Shown here in pieces: positions 44,409-53,114 of a DNA stretch of 64,000 nucleotides (positions are counted from its first letter, which is position 1; every line of letters starts with the position of its first letter). The DNA is taken from the NCBI GenBank assembly GCA_016703665.1, contig JADJBS010000020.1, forward strand, positions 1 through 64,000, in the 5' to 3' direction. Origin of the DNA: Candidatus Defluviibacillus avedoerensis. Its GTDB lineage: Bacteria > Pseudomonadota > Gammaproteobacteria > Burkholderiales > Burkholderiaceae_C. Made by a program: the position numbers and the translations under genes. The notes beneath the pieces are model-generated. The model was not told the DNA's origin and did not search any database. It worked only from the letters and a program-made list of their open reading frames with translations.

Positions 44409-45361
44409 CCCGCCCTTACACCCATCAACTGGAATCCGTCGACCGCACCACACTTGCTGCCAGCCGCGTGCTGGTGGTGGGCGATGCCATGCTGGACCGC
44501 TACTGGCATGGCCCAGTGGACCGCATAAGCCCCGAAGCCCCCGTGCCCGTCGTACGCATTACCCGAACAGAAGAACGCATTGGTGGTGCCGCCAATGTGG
44601 CCTACAACGTCATCACCCTGGGCGCACAGGCCTCACTTGTCACCGTGGTGGGCGAGGACGAAGCCAGTCACGCACTGGAAGCCTTGGTCGCCAAGACAGG
44701 TATTGTCACTCATTTTGGACGAGATGCAGCGCTCAAAACGACCGTCAAGCTGCGAGTCATTGGCCGCCACCAGCAGTTGCTGAGACTTGATTTTGAGAAC
44801 ACGCCACCCAGCGAAGTGCTGGCCTCGCAATCTGCAACCTATGCCGCCCTGTTGCCAGTGCATCAGGCTGTCCTTATGTCGGACTACGGCAAAGGGGGGT
44901 TGACCCATGTCGGCGACATGATTGCCGCTGCACGCGCTGCCGGCAAACCTGTGCTGGTGGACCCCAAAGGCAGTGACTACTCACGCTATACAGGCGCAAC
45001 CGTTATAACGCCCAACCAGGCCGAACTGCAACAGGTCATTGGTGCCTGGAATGACGAGGCAGACCTCACCGCGAAGGCGCACGCCTTTCGGCAAAAGCTT
45101 CAGTTGACTGCCGTGCTGCTGACCCGCAGCGAAGATGGCATGACACTGTTTGATGCCGATGGTGAACTCCACGTCAAAGCCAATGCGCGCGAGGTGTTTG
45201 ATGTCACTGGCGCTGGCGATACGGTCATTGCCACCCTGGCAGCCATGGTGGCCAGCGGGCTTTCTTTGCGGCAGGCTGTCCCGCTTGCCAACAAGGCGGG
45301 GGGCATCGTCGTTGGAAAATTTGGAACGGCCACCGCGTCGTATGAGGAACTGTTTGCATGA
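44405..45361 (+). CDS. rfaE1: D-glycero-beta-D-manno-heptose-7-phosphate kinase
   Basis: A 318-residue PfkB-family sugar kinase that phosphorylates heptose 7-phosphate at C1 for LPS inner-core synthesis. GDAMLDRYWHGPVDRISPEA near residue 22 and RIGGAANVAYNVITLGAQA near 58 are substrate-binding regions. FDVTGAGDTVIATLAAMVAS near 260 is the ATP-binding and catalytic signature. It has only the kinase half of E. coli HldE; the adenylyltransferase (RfaE2) must be elsewhere. It overlaps lapB and hldD by four bases each. Confidence 0.95.
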   Translation: MTRPYTHQLESVDRTTLAASRVLVVGDAMLDRYWHGPVDRISPEAPVPVVRITRTEERIGGAANVAYNVITLGAQASLVTVVGEDEASHALEALVAKTGIVTHFGRDAALKTTVKLRVIGRHQQLLRLDFENTPPSEVLASQSATYAALLPVHQAVLMSDYGKGGLTHVGDMIAAARAAGKPVLVDPKGSDYSRYTGATVITPNQAELQQVIGAWNDEADLTAKAHAFRQKLQLTAVLLTRSEDGMTLFDADGELHVKANAREVFDVTGAGDTVIATLAAMVASGLSLRQAVPLANKAGGIVVGKFGTATASYEELFA

Positions 45362-46356
45362 AAGTCGTCGTTACCGGTGCAGCCGGGTTTATCGGCTCCA
45401 ACATCGTCCAAGGGCTTAACGCACGCGGCATCACCGACGTGATCTGCGTGGACGATTTGACCCAAGGCGACAAGTTCCGGAATCTGGCAGACCTGAAGGT
45501 TGCTGATTACGTTGACGCCGGTGACTTTTACACACGCTTTGCCAACGGCCATTACGGCAAGGTCGAAGCGGTGTTCCATGAAGGCGCCTGCAGCGACACC
45601 ATGGAAACCAATGGCCAGTACATGATGAAGAACAACTTCACCCTGTCTTGCGACCTGTTCACCGCTTGCCAGAACCAGAACACCCGACTGCTGTACGCGT
45701 CATCGGCCGCCACTTATGGCGGATCTGACACTTTCCGTGAGTCACCTGAGTTTGAGAAGCCGCTCAATGTCTATGGCTACAGCAAACTGCTGTTTGATCA
45801 GTGGCTTCGTCGCAACATTGGAGCCAGGTTTCAAGGAGCGTCCACCCAGACGGTGGGCTTCAGGTATTTTAATGTCTACGGCCCACGTGAGCAACACAAG
45901 GGCCGTATGGCCAGCGTGGCTTTTCATCAGTTCAATCAGTTCAAAGCCGATGGCAAAGTCAAGCTGTTTGGGGAATACGGTGGCTACGGGGCAGGCGGTC
46001 AGATGCGGGACTTCGTTTTCATTGACGATGTGGTTGCTGTCAATTTGTGGTTTTTTGATAACCCGAACCAATCCGGCATTTTTAACCTTGGCACAGGCCG
46101 CGCCCAACCCTTCAACGACGTGGCCTTAGCGGTCGTCAACAGCTTGCATGCGGTGCCGTCAGTGCTGAGCCTGGAACAAGCAGTTGCTCAGGGCTTGATC
46201 GAGTACATCGGTTTCCCCGATGCCCTGCGCGGCAAATACCAGAGCTATACCCAGGCAGATCTGGGCGCTTTGCGGGCAACGGGGTGTATCCATGCGTTTG
46301 CTGATGTGGCGACGGGCGTAAAGGCCTACATGGCGAATCTTTCCCAGGTCAGCTAA
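45358..46356 (+). CDS. rfaD: ADP-L-glycero-D-manno-heptose 6-epimerase
   Basis: A 332-residue short-chain dehydrogenase-fold enzyme that makes the L,D-heptose donor for LPS inner core. The NADP-binding motif is VTGAAGFIGSNIVQGLNARG at residue 4. HEGACSDTMETNGQYMM near residue 77 and the catalytic YGYSKLLFDQW near 140 are family motifs. FRYFNVYGPREQHKGRMASV and GAGGQMRDFVFIDD follow. It is the last gene of the lapA-lapB-rfaE1-rfaD overlap chain and is followed by a bidirectional terminator. Confidence 0.97.
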   Translation: MKVVVTGAAGFIGSNIVQGLNARGITDVICVDDLTQGDKFRNLADLKVADYVDAGDFYTRFANGHYGKVEAVFHEGACSDTMETNGQYMMKNNFTLSCDLFTACQNQNTRLLYASSAATYGGSDTFRESPEFEKPLNVYGYSKLLFDQWLRRNIGARFQGASTQTVGFRYFNVYGPREQHKGRMASVAFHQFNQFKADGKVKLFGEYGGYGAGGQMRDFVFIDDVVAVNLWFFDNPNQSGIFNLGTGRAQPFNDVALAVVNSLHAVPSVLSLEQAVAQGLIEYIGFPDALRGKYQSYTQADLGALRATGCIHAFADVATGVKAYMANLSQVS

Positions 46357-46383
46357 AACCGACAGCCGCTTTTAATACTCCAT

Positions 46384-46412
46384 AAAAAAGCCGCTCGAAA
46401 GCGGCGTTTTTT
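46384..46412. terminator. Bidirectional terminator between rfaD and a small convergent gene
   Basis: AAAAAAGCCGCT and AGCGGC-G-TTTTTT form a stem with a CGAA tetraloop at 46396-46399. The A-run on one side and T-run on the other let it act in both directions, for rfaD on the plus strand and for the small gene ending at 46425 on the minus strand. Confidence 0.85.
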
Positions 46413-46424
46413 CATGACGGGCGC

Positions 46425-46559
46425 TTAGTGTCGTGTCGAAGATTCTTGCGGTGCGTCGATAGAGCACATTACATACTTGCCATTTCTCCAGCAACCATTC
46501 ACAGCAAAAGACAGGCTGGTAACAGCAAGCAAAACCAAACCAACAGCGACTTTTTTCAT
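46425..46559 (-). CDS. Small exported peptide, 44 residues
   Basis: A tiny gene with a clear signal peptide (MKKVAVGLVLLAVTSLSFA) and a mature part of about 25 residues (VNGCWRNGKYVMCSIDAPQE plus a short tail) with two cysteines that could form a disulfide. CGGAGTT sits just upstream of the ATG, and a shared terminator follows. In-frame starts further upstream are less likely because they lack the signal-peptide n-region. The WRNGKYVMC core recalls the WKNGTNEYCWR segment of the OmpA-like protein in this window, but the likeness is short. Function unknown. Confidence 0.6.
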   Translation of the reverse strand: MKKVAVGLVLLAVTSLSFAVNGCWRNGKYVMCSIDAPQESSTRH

Positions 46560-46686
46560 AATAACTCCGTGTATCAAAGGACAATAACCCTGCAATAAAT
46601 CCCTTATTGCTGAACGAAGTTTAGGGAAACGTCGCCATGCGCGAAACCCCGCGATCACGGGGTTTCGTCACAAATCACAGCATCAG

Positions 46687-48249
46687 TTACACCGCAAATG
46701 TCGCCTTGTACTGGTCACGCAGCAGGTTCTTTTGCACTTTGCCCATGGTGTTGCGGGGCAACTCTGGCACCACCACGCAGCGCTTGGGAATCTTGAAGTT
46801 CGCCAGTTTGGATTTGAGGTCCGCCAATATGCCGTCAGCATTGAGTGCGGCCCCTGGCTTGGAAATCACCACGGCAATACCAACCTCACCAAAGTCAGGG
46901 TGTGGCACACCAATCAAGGCGCTTTCGGCCACACCGGGCAGCTCGTTGATGTAGCCTTCAATCTCAGCCGGGTATACGTTGTAGCCACCGCTGATGATCA
47001 GGTCTTTGGATCGTCCCACGATGTGCACATAGCCGCGCTCATCGATTTTGCCGACGTCGCCAGTTTTGAAGAAACCATCGCTCGTGAATTCTTCCGCCGT
47101 CTTCTCGGGCATGCGCCAATAGCCGCTGGACATATTTGGGCCTTTGAGTTGGATGCCACCGATCTCGCCCGTGGGCAGTGACTCACCCGAGTCGTCCTGA
47201 ACCCGCAGGCTGACGCCCGGCAGAGGAAAGCCCACCGTTCCACCCCGGCGCTCACTCTGGTTCGCGTAGCGGGCATCGGCTGTGTAGGGGTTGGAGGTGA
47301 GCATCACCGTCTCGCTCATGCCATAGCGCTCCAGAATGGTCTGGCCTGTGCGCTCTTTCCACTCGTTAAAAGTTTCCAGCAATAAAGGGGCAGAGCCTGC
47401 AATGAAGAGGCGCATGTGCTTGGCGGTTTCCTTCGTCAAATCCGGCTCGGCAAGCATGCGAACGTACAGCGTGGGCACACCCATGAACACGGTCGCCTCC
47501 GCCATCTTCTGCACGGCCAGTTTGGGATCGAACTTGGCCATCCAGATCATCTTGCTGCCGTTGATCAAGGCACCGTGGATAGCCACAAACAGGCCATGCA
47601 CATGGAAGATGGGCAATGCATGGATCAGCACATCTCCTTTTTGCCAACCCCAGTAGTCCTTGAGCATTTGCGCGTTGGACAGCATGTTGCCGTGGGTCAG
47701 CATGGCGCCCTTGCTGCGGCCCGTGGTGCCACTGGTGTACAGGATCGCGGCCAGGTCATCGGCAGCGCTCTGCACGGGCATGTGCTGGTCGCTGCAGTGC
47801 ACAGCACGCTCCAGCAAGCTTCCGCTGCGGTCATCGCCCAGCGTGAATACGCTTTGGGTTCCCGCCTTGAAGGCTATCTTGCTGACCCAGCCAAAGTTCT
47901 TGGGCGAGCACACCACCACAGCAGGTTCGGCGTTGCCAATGAAGTATTCAATCTCGGCGCTCTGGTAGGCCGTGTTGAGCGGCAAAAACACATAGCCTGC
48001 CCGGATCGTTGCCAGATATAGCATCATGGCTTCAACCGACTTCTCCACCTGCACTGCCACGCGTGCGCCAGCTGGCAGCTTGAGCGACACCAGCAAATTG
48101 GCCATTTTGGCGCTGGCTTGCTCTATATCGGCCCAGGAATAGGACAGGCCGTTGTCGGTTTCCACCGCAATGGCACTCAGGTCTTCGGGGAAGGCTGCAC
48201 GCAGGGCAGCGTACAAATTGTGGATGCCAGTTTTGAGGTTTTTATGCAT
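46687..48249 (-). CDS. matB: Malonyl-CoA synthetase (acyl-CoA ligase family)
   Basis: A 520-residue adenylate-forming enzyme. LYTSGTTGRSKGAMLTHGNM near residue 165 is the ATP-binding P-loop, ILERYGMSETVMLTSNPY near 310 the A5 motif, and YVHIVGRSKDLIISGGYNVY near 400 the hinge and A8 motif. PRNTMGKVQKNLLRDQY near 505 carries the catalytic lysine. The family (class I ligases) is broad, but the neighbourhood of malonyl-CoA decarboxylase, a GntR/FCD regulator and a carboxylate-binding protein matches the rhizobial mat operon, so malonate is the likely substrate: malonate plus CoA plus ATP gives malonyl-CoA. It is the last gene of the cluster. Confidence 0.88.
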   Translation of the reverse strand: MHKNLKTGIHNLYAALRAAFPEDLSAIAVETDNGLSYSWADIEQASAKMANLLVSLKLPAGARVAVQVEKSVEAMMLYLATIRAGYVFLPLNTAYQSAEIEYFIGNAEPAVVVCSPKNFGWVSKIAFKAGTQSVFTLGDDRSGSLLERAVHCSDQHMPVQSAADDLAAILYTSGTTGRSKGAMLTHGNMLSNAQMLKDYWGWQKGDVLIHALPIFHVHGLFVAIHGALINGSKMIWMAKFDPKLAVQKMAEATVFMGVPTLYVRMLAEPDLTKETAKHMRLFIAGSAPLLLETFNEWKERTGQTILERYGMSETVMLTSNPYTADARYANQSERRGGTVGFPLPGVSLRVQDDSGESLPTGEIGGIQLKGPNMSSGYWRMPEKTAEEFTSDGFFKTGDVGKIDERGYVHIVGRSKDLIISGGYNVYPAEIEGYINELPGVAESALIGVPHPDFGEVGIAVVISKPGAALNADGILADLKSKLANFKIPKRCVVVPELPRNTMGKVQKNLLRDQYKATFAV

Positions 48250-48312
48250 GCCGGTTAATGTAATTTTGATAGCAAACTATTGAATAAAGACGTGCCGCCA
48301 ATACCATTAAAA

Positions 48313-49296
48313 CTAATCAAGTTTGGCACCCGATGCTTTCACCACAGCCGCCCACTGCTTGATCTCTGCGCTGACAAAGGCACCAAACTGTTTCGGGTTC
48401 AGCGCGCCAAACTCTGCGCCGTTGGCGGCCCAGGCGGCTTTGGCTTCATCGGTCGCGCCGGATTTGTTGAACTCTTCGACAATTCGGGCCTGCACATCAG
48501 CGGGCACGCCTTTCGGTGCCCACAGGCCGTACCAGGTGGACACGGTGTAGTCAGGTAGGCCCAACTCTGCGGCACAGGGCACATCAGGGAAAGCAGGGCT
48601 GCGCTTGTTGCCAGACACCATCAGTGCCTTGATGCGCCCACCTTTGATGTGCGTGGCACTGGAGCCCAGGCCGTCAAACATCATGTCCACTTGCCCCCCC
48701 ACCAAATCACGCAACGCAGGACCCGCGCCGGTGTAAGGGATGTGAGTGATAAAGGTTTTACTTTGCAACTTGAAAAGCTCGCCCGCCATGTGATGCGATG
48801 TACCCGTGCCCGCTGACCCATAGTTGTACTTGCCTGGGCTGGCCTTGACCAGCTTCATGAATTCTTCAAAATTTGCCACAGGCATGGCTTTGGGGTTAAC
48901 CACCAATACCTGCGGCACCTTCGCTAGCAAGGCCAAAGGGATGAAGTCGCGCTCCAGGTCGTAGTCCAGCCTTTTATACATGCTGGGGGCAATCGCGTGG
49001 TGGACTGCACCCATGAAAAGCGTGTAGCCATCAGACTGTGCTTTGGCCGCCACTCCTGCGCCCAGGGTACCGCCGGCCCCCCCTTTGTTTTCGATCACCA
49101 GGGTCCGCCCTGTTTGTTTGGCAAACACCCCAGACAAGGGTCTGGCGAACGCATCGGTCCCGCCGCCCGCCGGAAAAGGAACAATAAGGGTCACCGGCTT
49201 GGCTGGCCAAGCAGTCTGAGCACGGGCCCATCCTGTAGATAAGGCCAAGCCAGCAGCAGCGTGGGCGATCAGTACGCGTCGGTTAAAGGTTTTCAT
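48313..49296 (-). CDS. Bug-family periplasmic substrate-binding protein (TctC-like)
   Basis: A 327-residue periplasmic binding protein of the tripartite tricarboxylate transporter group. The signal peptide ends near residue 26 (GWARAQTAWP). VTLIVPFPAGGGTDAFARPL near residue 35 and VIENKGGAGGTLGAGVAA near 66 are the ligand-binding loops, and GSAGTGTSHHMAGELFKLQS near 160 follows. Bug proteins bind small carboxylates; the position between malonyl-CoA decarboxylase and malonyl-CoA synthetase genes points to malonate. No TctA/TctB membrane partners are in the window, so the permease must be elsewhere or shared. Confidence 0.9.
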   Translation of the reverse strand: MKTFNRRVLIAHAAAGLALSTGWARAQTAWPAKPVTLIVPFPAGGGTDAFARPLSGVFAKQTGRTLVIENKGGAGGTLGAGVAAKAQSDGYTLFMGAVHHAIAPSMYKRLDYDLERDFIPLALLAKVPQVLVVNPKAMPVANFEEFMKLVKASPGKYNYGSAGTGTSHHMAGELFKLQSKTFITHIPYTGAGPALRDLVGGQVDMMFDGLGSSATHIKGGRIKALMVSGNKRSPAFPDVPCAAELGLPDYTVSTWYGLWAPKGVPADVQARIVEEFNKSGATDEAKAAWAANGAEFGALNPKQFGAFVSAEIKQWAAVVKASGAKLD

Positions 49297-49330
49297 GTGG
49301 TTTGTCTCCGGAAAAAATCAAACTATCAGG

Positions 49331-50836
49331 CTAATTGAACAACGCTTCTATGCTGTTGGAGGTGGGGATTTTCCCCTGTGCCAGCAAGGCGTGGTTTTTG
49401 TCGATGCGCTTGAGGTCGTAAAGGTAGTTCACCATCAAGCCGTAAGACTGCTTGAGACCTTTCACCGATGGGTCCCCCGCCCAGTTCAGCCGCTCCACCC
49501 GGGCACCGTTGCCCAGATGAAAACGCGCCACGGGGTCGGCGGGCTTGCCCTCCGTCAGTTCGCGCCCCAAATAGCGGGCCGCGCCACGCATCAACAAGGC
49601 TTGTGCAGCGGAGTTTTCGGGCAAGTTCAGCGGCTTGTCAATGGCGGTCAATACATGGGCTGCAGTGGGAGGCTCAAAGCCTACTGCACGACCGAGTTCA
49701 GACAATTCCTTTTCAGACAAGCTCTGCAGCAAAGACGGCAGGTTTTTTGCAAGCCACGCCCGGTATCCCGGTATAGGGGACAAAGTTGCAAAGGTCTTGA
49801 GCTTGGGGAACTCCACTTTGAGCAGTTCCACCACCCGTTTGATCAGCGAATCGCCAAAACTTACACCGCGCAGACCCGGTTGGGTATTGCTGATGGAGTA
49901 AAAAATGGCGGTGCTGGCACGGTTCAGGTCAGCGGCAGCTGCCGTTTCGTCCAGCAGCGGGGTGACGCAATCGGCCATCTCATCGAGCAGGGCCACTTCG
50001 ACAAAAATCAGGGGCTCCTCGGGCAGGCGTGGGTGAAAGAAGCCGTAGCAGCGACGATCTGAATCCAGGCGGTTCTTCACATCGTCCCAGCTCTTGATGT
50101 CGTGAACAGCCTCGTACTTGATCAGCTTTTCCACTAGCGAAGCTGGGGAATCCCAGGTGAGGCGGCGCAAATCGAGAAAACCCACATCGAACCAGGTGGA
50201 GAACATGTATTCCATCTCCACGTCCAACGCAGCCAGGCGCTTGTCGCTCTTGAGGGCCGTCTGCATTTCAGCGCGTAATTTGACCAAGAACGGAATGCCC
50301 TCTGGGTAGACGCTGAAGCGTTGCAGCAAGCGCCGGCGCGGAGACACGGTGGCACGGCGGTAGTTGACTTCGGCCACCGCTTCATCGGGCGTTCCAAGAG
50401 CTGCTGCGTATTGCGCTTGGGCGATTTTGGTTTTTTCGGGGTCGGCCACAAACATCTCACTCATCAGCAGCCACAGGTCACGCCTGCGCTCGGGCGATGC
50501 ACCCGAGTACCAGGCAGACATTTCCTTGGCACGGCGCCCCCCTTCTACCTCGCTAACCTCGGGGTCGATGATGGCGCGCAACTCGTCGTACGCTCGTCGC
50601 ATCATGCGGGGAGACAGGGCCTCGCCACGCTGTCGCAAGGTGGCCTTTAAGCGCTCTCTGGTCGAGCGAACGCTGCCAATAGAAGCTGCTACAGCATTGT
50701 TTTTTGCTACAAATTTCGAAGCTAAATCTCCTTTATTGGATTGCCTTAAGGTAGTTTTTTCTTCATTTTTTTGTGTGCTTATCCCTCCGGTACGCAAGCG
50801 GGAGACACTGCGGGCAATCCAATTGGATGTGTTCAT
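49331..50836 (-). CDS. matA: Malonyl-CoA decarboxylase
   Basis: A 501-residue enzyme that converts malonyl-CoA to acetyl-CoA and CO2. RLDSDRRCYGFFHPRLPEEP near residue 255 with FVEVALLDEMADCVTPLLDE, and GLRGVSFGDSLIKRVVELLK near 320, form the GNAT-like catalytic domain. RFHLGNGARVERLNWAGDPS near 450 holds the conserved histidine and asparagine region. No mitochondrial-type or signal sequence is present. Residues about 16-50 are an AT-rich insertion (KGDLASKFVAKNNAVAAS) not expected from the family. The start overlaps the GntR gene stop by four bases, so the regulator and enzyme are co-translated. Confidence 0.92.
   Translation of the reverse strand: MNTSNWIARSVSRLRTGGISTQKNEEKTTLRQSNKGDLASKFVAKNNAVAASIGSVRSTRERLKATLRQRGEALSPRMMRRAYDELRAIIDPEVSEVEGGRRAKEMSAWYSGASPERRRDLWLLMSEMFVADPEKTKIAQAQYAAALGTPDEAVAEVNYRRATVSPRRRLLQRFSVYPEGIPFLVKLRAEMQTALKSDKRLAALDVEMEYMFSTWFDVGFLDLRRLTWDSPASLVEKLIKYEAVHDIKSWDDVKNRLDSDRRCYGFFHPRLPEEPLIFVEVALLDEMADCVTPLLDETAAAADLNRASTAIFYSISNTQPGLRGVSFGDSLIKRVVELLKVEFPKLKTFATLSPIPGYRAWLAKNLPSLLQSLSEKELSELGRAVGFEPPTAAHVLTAIDKPLNLPENSAAQALLMRGAARYLGRELTEGKPADPVARFHLGNGARVERLNWAGDPSVKGLKQSYGLMVNYLYDLKRIDKNHALLAQGKIPTSNSIEALFN
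50685..50790 (-). repeat. AT-rich in-frame repeat insertion in the malonyl-CoA decarboxylase gene
   Basis: A stretch much richer in A+T than its host gene, near the 5' end. Its core at 50700-50722 matches the insertion in ygiQ (23590-23612) at 18 of 23 positions and encodes ASKFVAKN against ASKSIAKN. A shorter related fragment (TTTGCTA plus an A/T-rich tail) lies in the matB leader at 48262-48277 on the minus strand. The insertion keeps the reading frame. Confidence 0.5.
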
Positions 50837-51516
50837 GCCATCAACCTCGACTTTTGGTTACGGGCTAACTCGCGCAGGGCTACGCGTTGACGGGTTAAGT
50901 GGGTGCGCATGGCGGCCTCAGCGCCCTCGCAGTCTCGCGCCTGCAATGCCGCGTAAATCGCCATGTGCTCGGACAAAGACTGCGCCAAGCGACCCGGCGC
51001 ATGCAACTGCTGCAGACGGGAAAGTTTCACGATCTTGCGCAGATCGGCAATGCTTTGCGCAAGCCACCGGTTATCAGCCAGGGTGATCAATGCCTCATGG
51101 ATCGCAAAGTTCGTGTCGTAGTACTCCTTGATCTGCCCGGCGCTGCCGTAGCGCTGCAAGCGTTCATGCAACAACGCCAGCGCCTGCATATCAGCATCGC
51201 TGGCATTGTTGGCGGCTTCGTAGGCACAGCGCCCTTCGAGCAGCGCAATGACCGGGAAAATGTCATCCAGGTCTTTCTCGGTCACTTCGTTCACAAAGCA
51301 ACCGCGTCGAGGCTCATGTCGAACCAAGCCTTCTGCGGCCAGCACTTTGAGCGCTTCACGCAAGGGTGTGCGGGAGATGGCCATGTCAGCGCATAAGGCC
51401 ACTTCATCCACAAAACTACCAGGTACCAACTCTCCGGCAAAGATGCGGTCACGGATCTGCGTAGCAACTTCGGCGTGGAGTGAACTGGAGACCAGGCGCA
51501 TGCAGACCTCAGACAA
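50833..51516 (-). CDS. GntR-family (FCD) transcription regulator of malonate genes
   Basis: A 227-residue regulator. The winged helix (about residues 10-75) reads DRIFAGELVPGSFVDEVALC then MAISRTPLREALKVLAAEGL and RRGCFVNEV. The C-terminal FCD ligand domain (about 85-215) has the metal-binding residues in NFAIHEALITLADN, LSEHMAIYAALQARD and AMRTHL. It sits first in the malonyl-CoA decarboxylase/synthetase cluster, the position of MatR, so malonate or malonyl-CoA is the likely effector. The 128-bp region upstream of it is very AT-rich (51517-51600) and would hold the operator and promoter. Confidence 0.88.
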   Translation of the reverse strand: MSEVCMRLVSSSLHAEVATQIRDRIFAGELVPGSFVDEVALCADMAISRTPLREALKVLAAEGLVRHEPRRGCFVNEVTEKDLDDIFPVIALLEGRCAYEAANNASDADMQALALLHERLQRYGSAGQIKEYYDTNFAIHEALITLADNRWLAQSIADLRKIVKLSRLQQLHAPGRLAQSLSEHMAIYAALQARDCEGAEAAMRTHLTRQRVALRELARNQKSRLMA

Positions 51517-51644
51517 AAAAGTTAAATCAAGACTGATTACAGTACAAGCTTTAATGTATGTAATATTTGGTAATTATGGGAAATTATTTAAACAAAAGCA
51601 ACACTTGCGGATAGGATGTGCACATAAACAACTCGAGTAGATTC

Positions 51645-51899
51645 ATGAAGCTGTTATCAAGAATCCGTAAGGTCGCTCCTGTGGCGACTGTTCTGACCGT
51701 GTTGGTCACCAGCCTCGCCGCTTCAGCTGCAGGCCCCTGGCAATTGCTGGGGTCATCTGACAAAGGCATGGAACTGATCGACAGCTATCCTGCTGAGGCG
51801 GACTGCAAAAGGGCCATGACCGTTGCGATGCAACGTCAGGGACAAAGAGACTTCATGTGCGTGATGGCTGGTGCAACAGGCAATGCCATCAAGAAATAG
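51645..51899 (+). CDS. Small exported hypothetical protein
   Basis: An 84-residue protein with a signal peptide (MKLLSRIRKVAPVATVLTVL to about residue 33, SLAASAA|GPW). The mature part, GPWQLLGSSDKGMELIDSYP then EADCKRAMTVAMQRQGQRDF and MCVMAG, has two cysteines and is about 50 residues. It recalls small periplasmic proteins annotated only as hypothetical. It is divergent from the GntR gene and convergent with lgt. An upstream in-frame GTG at 51618 is a weaker start. Confidence 0.6.
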   Translation: MKLLSRIRKVAPVATVLTVLVTSLAASAAGPWQLLGSSDKGMELIDSYPAEADCKRAMTVAMQRQGQRDFMCVMAGATGNAIKK

Positions 51900-51910
51900 G
51901 GCGCATCTTT

Positions 51911-52732
51911 TTAACGGGCAGTTTTGGCGCGTTGCTGACGATCAGCCCAAACCCACAGACCAAGCCCCCCCAAGATCATGGGGACACAAAGCCATTGCCC
52001 CATGCTCAGGCCCATACTGAGCAACCCCAGATGGGCATCGGGTTCACGAAAATACTCCGCTGCGAAGCGGAAAATGCCGTACCCCATCAGGAAAGACGCA
52101 GCCACCTGCCCGGTTTGACGTGGTTTGCGCGCATAGAGCCACAGCAACACAAACAACAGCAGGCCCTCCATCAGGAACTGGTAAAGCTGAGACGGGTGGC
52201 GGGGCAAGTCACCTGCCCCTCGAAACACCATGCCCCAGGGCAGTGAAGGGTCAGCCAATCGCCCCCAAAGCTCACCGTTGATAAAGTTACCCGCGCGTCC
52301 ACACGCCAGGCCGGTGGGTACACAAGGCGCAACAAAATCCGCAACCTGTAGCAGCGGGCGTTTGCGTGAGAAGGCAAACCAAACCTCTGCAGCCACCACG
52401 CCCAGCATGCCGCCATGAAAACTCATGCCGCCTTGCCAGACTGCCAAAATCTCCAGCGGATGCGCCGCGTAGTAGGCAGGTTTGTAGAACAGGCAATAGC
52501 CGATGCGCCCACCCAGCACCACACCCATGACGCCGAGAAACAAAATGTCTTCCACGTCTTTTCTGCTCCATGCCCCGGCACCGTTGATCGAGGCATAGGG
52601 TTCATGCCCAAGTCGACGAAAGCCGAGGATCATGAACAGACCGAAAGCAGCCAAATAGGTCAAGCCATACCAGTGAATGGCCAAAGGGCCTAACTGCAGG
52701 GCGACAGGATCGATTTGCGGATGTAAAAGCAT
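51911..52732 (-). CDS. lgt: Phosphatidylglycerol-prolipoprotein diacylglyceryl transferase
   Basis: A 273-residue inner-membrane enzyme with seven membrane helices that attaches diacylglycerol to the lipobox cysteine of prelipoproteins. LGPLAIHWYGLTYLAAFGLF is the N-terminal signature. GGMSFHGGMLGVVAAEVWFA near residue 100 has the catalytic HGG, and GRAGNFINGELWGRLADPSL near 140 is the Lgt signature with the essential arginine and asparagine. I chose the ATG at 52732 because the signature starts MLLHPQIDPVAL; an upstream in-frame start would overlap the next gene. Confidence 0.96.
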   Translation of the reverse strand: MLLHPQIDPVALQLGPLAIHWYGLTYLAAFGLFMILGFRRLGHEPYASINGAGAWSRKDVEDILFLGVMGVVLGGRIGYCLFYKPAYYAAHPLEILAVWQGGMSFHGGMLGVVAAEVWFAFSRKRPLLQVADFVAPCVPTGLACGRAGNFINGELWGRLADPSLPWGMVFRGAGDLPRHPSQLYQFLMEGLLLFVLLWLYARKPRQTGQVAASFLMGYGIFRFAAEYFREPDAHLGLLSMGLSMGQWLCVPMILGGLGLWVWADRQQRAKTAR

Positions 52733-52775
52733 GGCGGTATTTTCACACGCGGCACTCGGCAACCATCGATCGTCG

Positions 52776-53018
52776 TCACCTTCGCTTCTTGAGGCCTGGA
52801 TTGATGTTGTCCCGGGCTGCCTGCAACCTGGCCGCCTGTTTTCTGGCCATGAGCTCCACTGCTTTTTTCTTGGTGTAGCCAGTGGCATCGGCAATGCCCC
52901 ACCATACCGCAGCCAAGGCGAAAGGAATCAGCACTTGCCACCATTCCAACTTGGCCACTGGCCCAATTTCCAGGTATTTCAATGCCATCAGAACCAAGCC
53001 CAAACCTAAAAAATACAT
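52776..53018 (-). CDS. Small Trp-rich membrane protein (TIGR04438-like)
   Basis: An 80-residue protein. Residues 1-18 are a short hydrophobic stretch (MYFLGLGLVLMALKYLEIG), EWWQVLIPFALAAVWWGIAD near residue 25 is a Trp-rich membrane helix, and the rest is a basic helix (KKKAVELMARKQAARLQAAR). The pattern fits the small Trp-rich family seen in Comamonadaceae. Function unknown. It lies 43 bp upstream of lgt on the same strand and divergent from the cytochrome c gene. Confidence 0.8.
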   Translation of the reverse strand: MYFLGLGLVLMALKYLEIGPVAKLEWWQVLIPFALAAVWWGIADATGYTKKKAVELMARKQAARLQAARDNINPGLKKRR

Positions 53019-53114
53019 GTCAATCTCCAGTCAACCGCTGTCGCTACAATGACGTTGAATCAATGTATATTAGTACACACTGATTTTTTTACCCACTGTT
53101 CTCAAGAGGTCATT

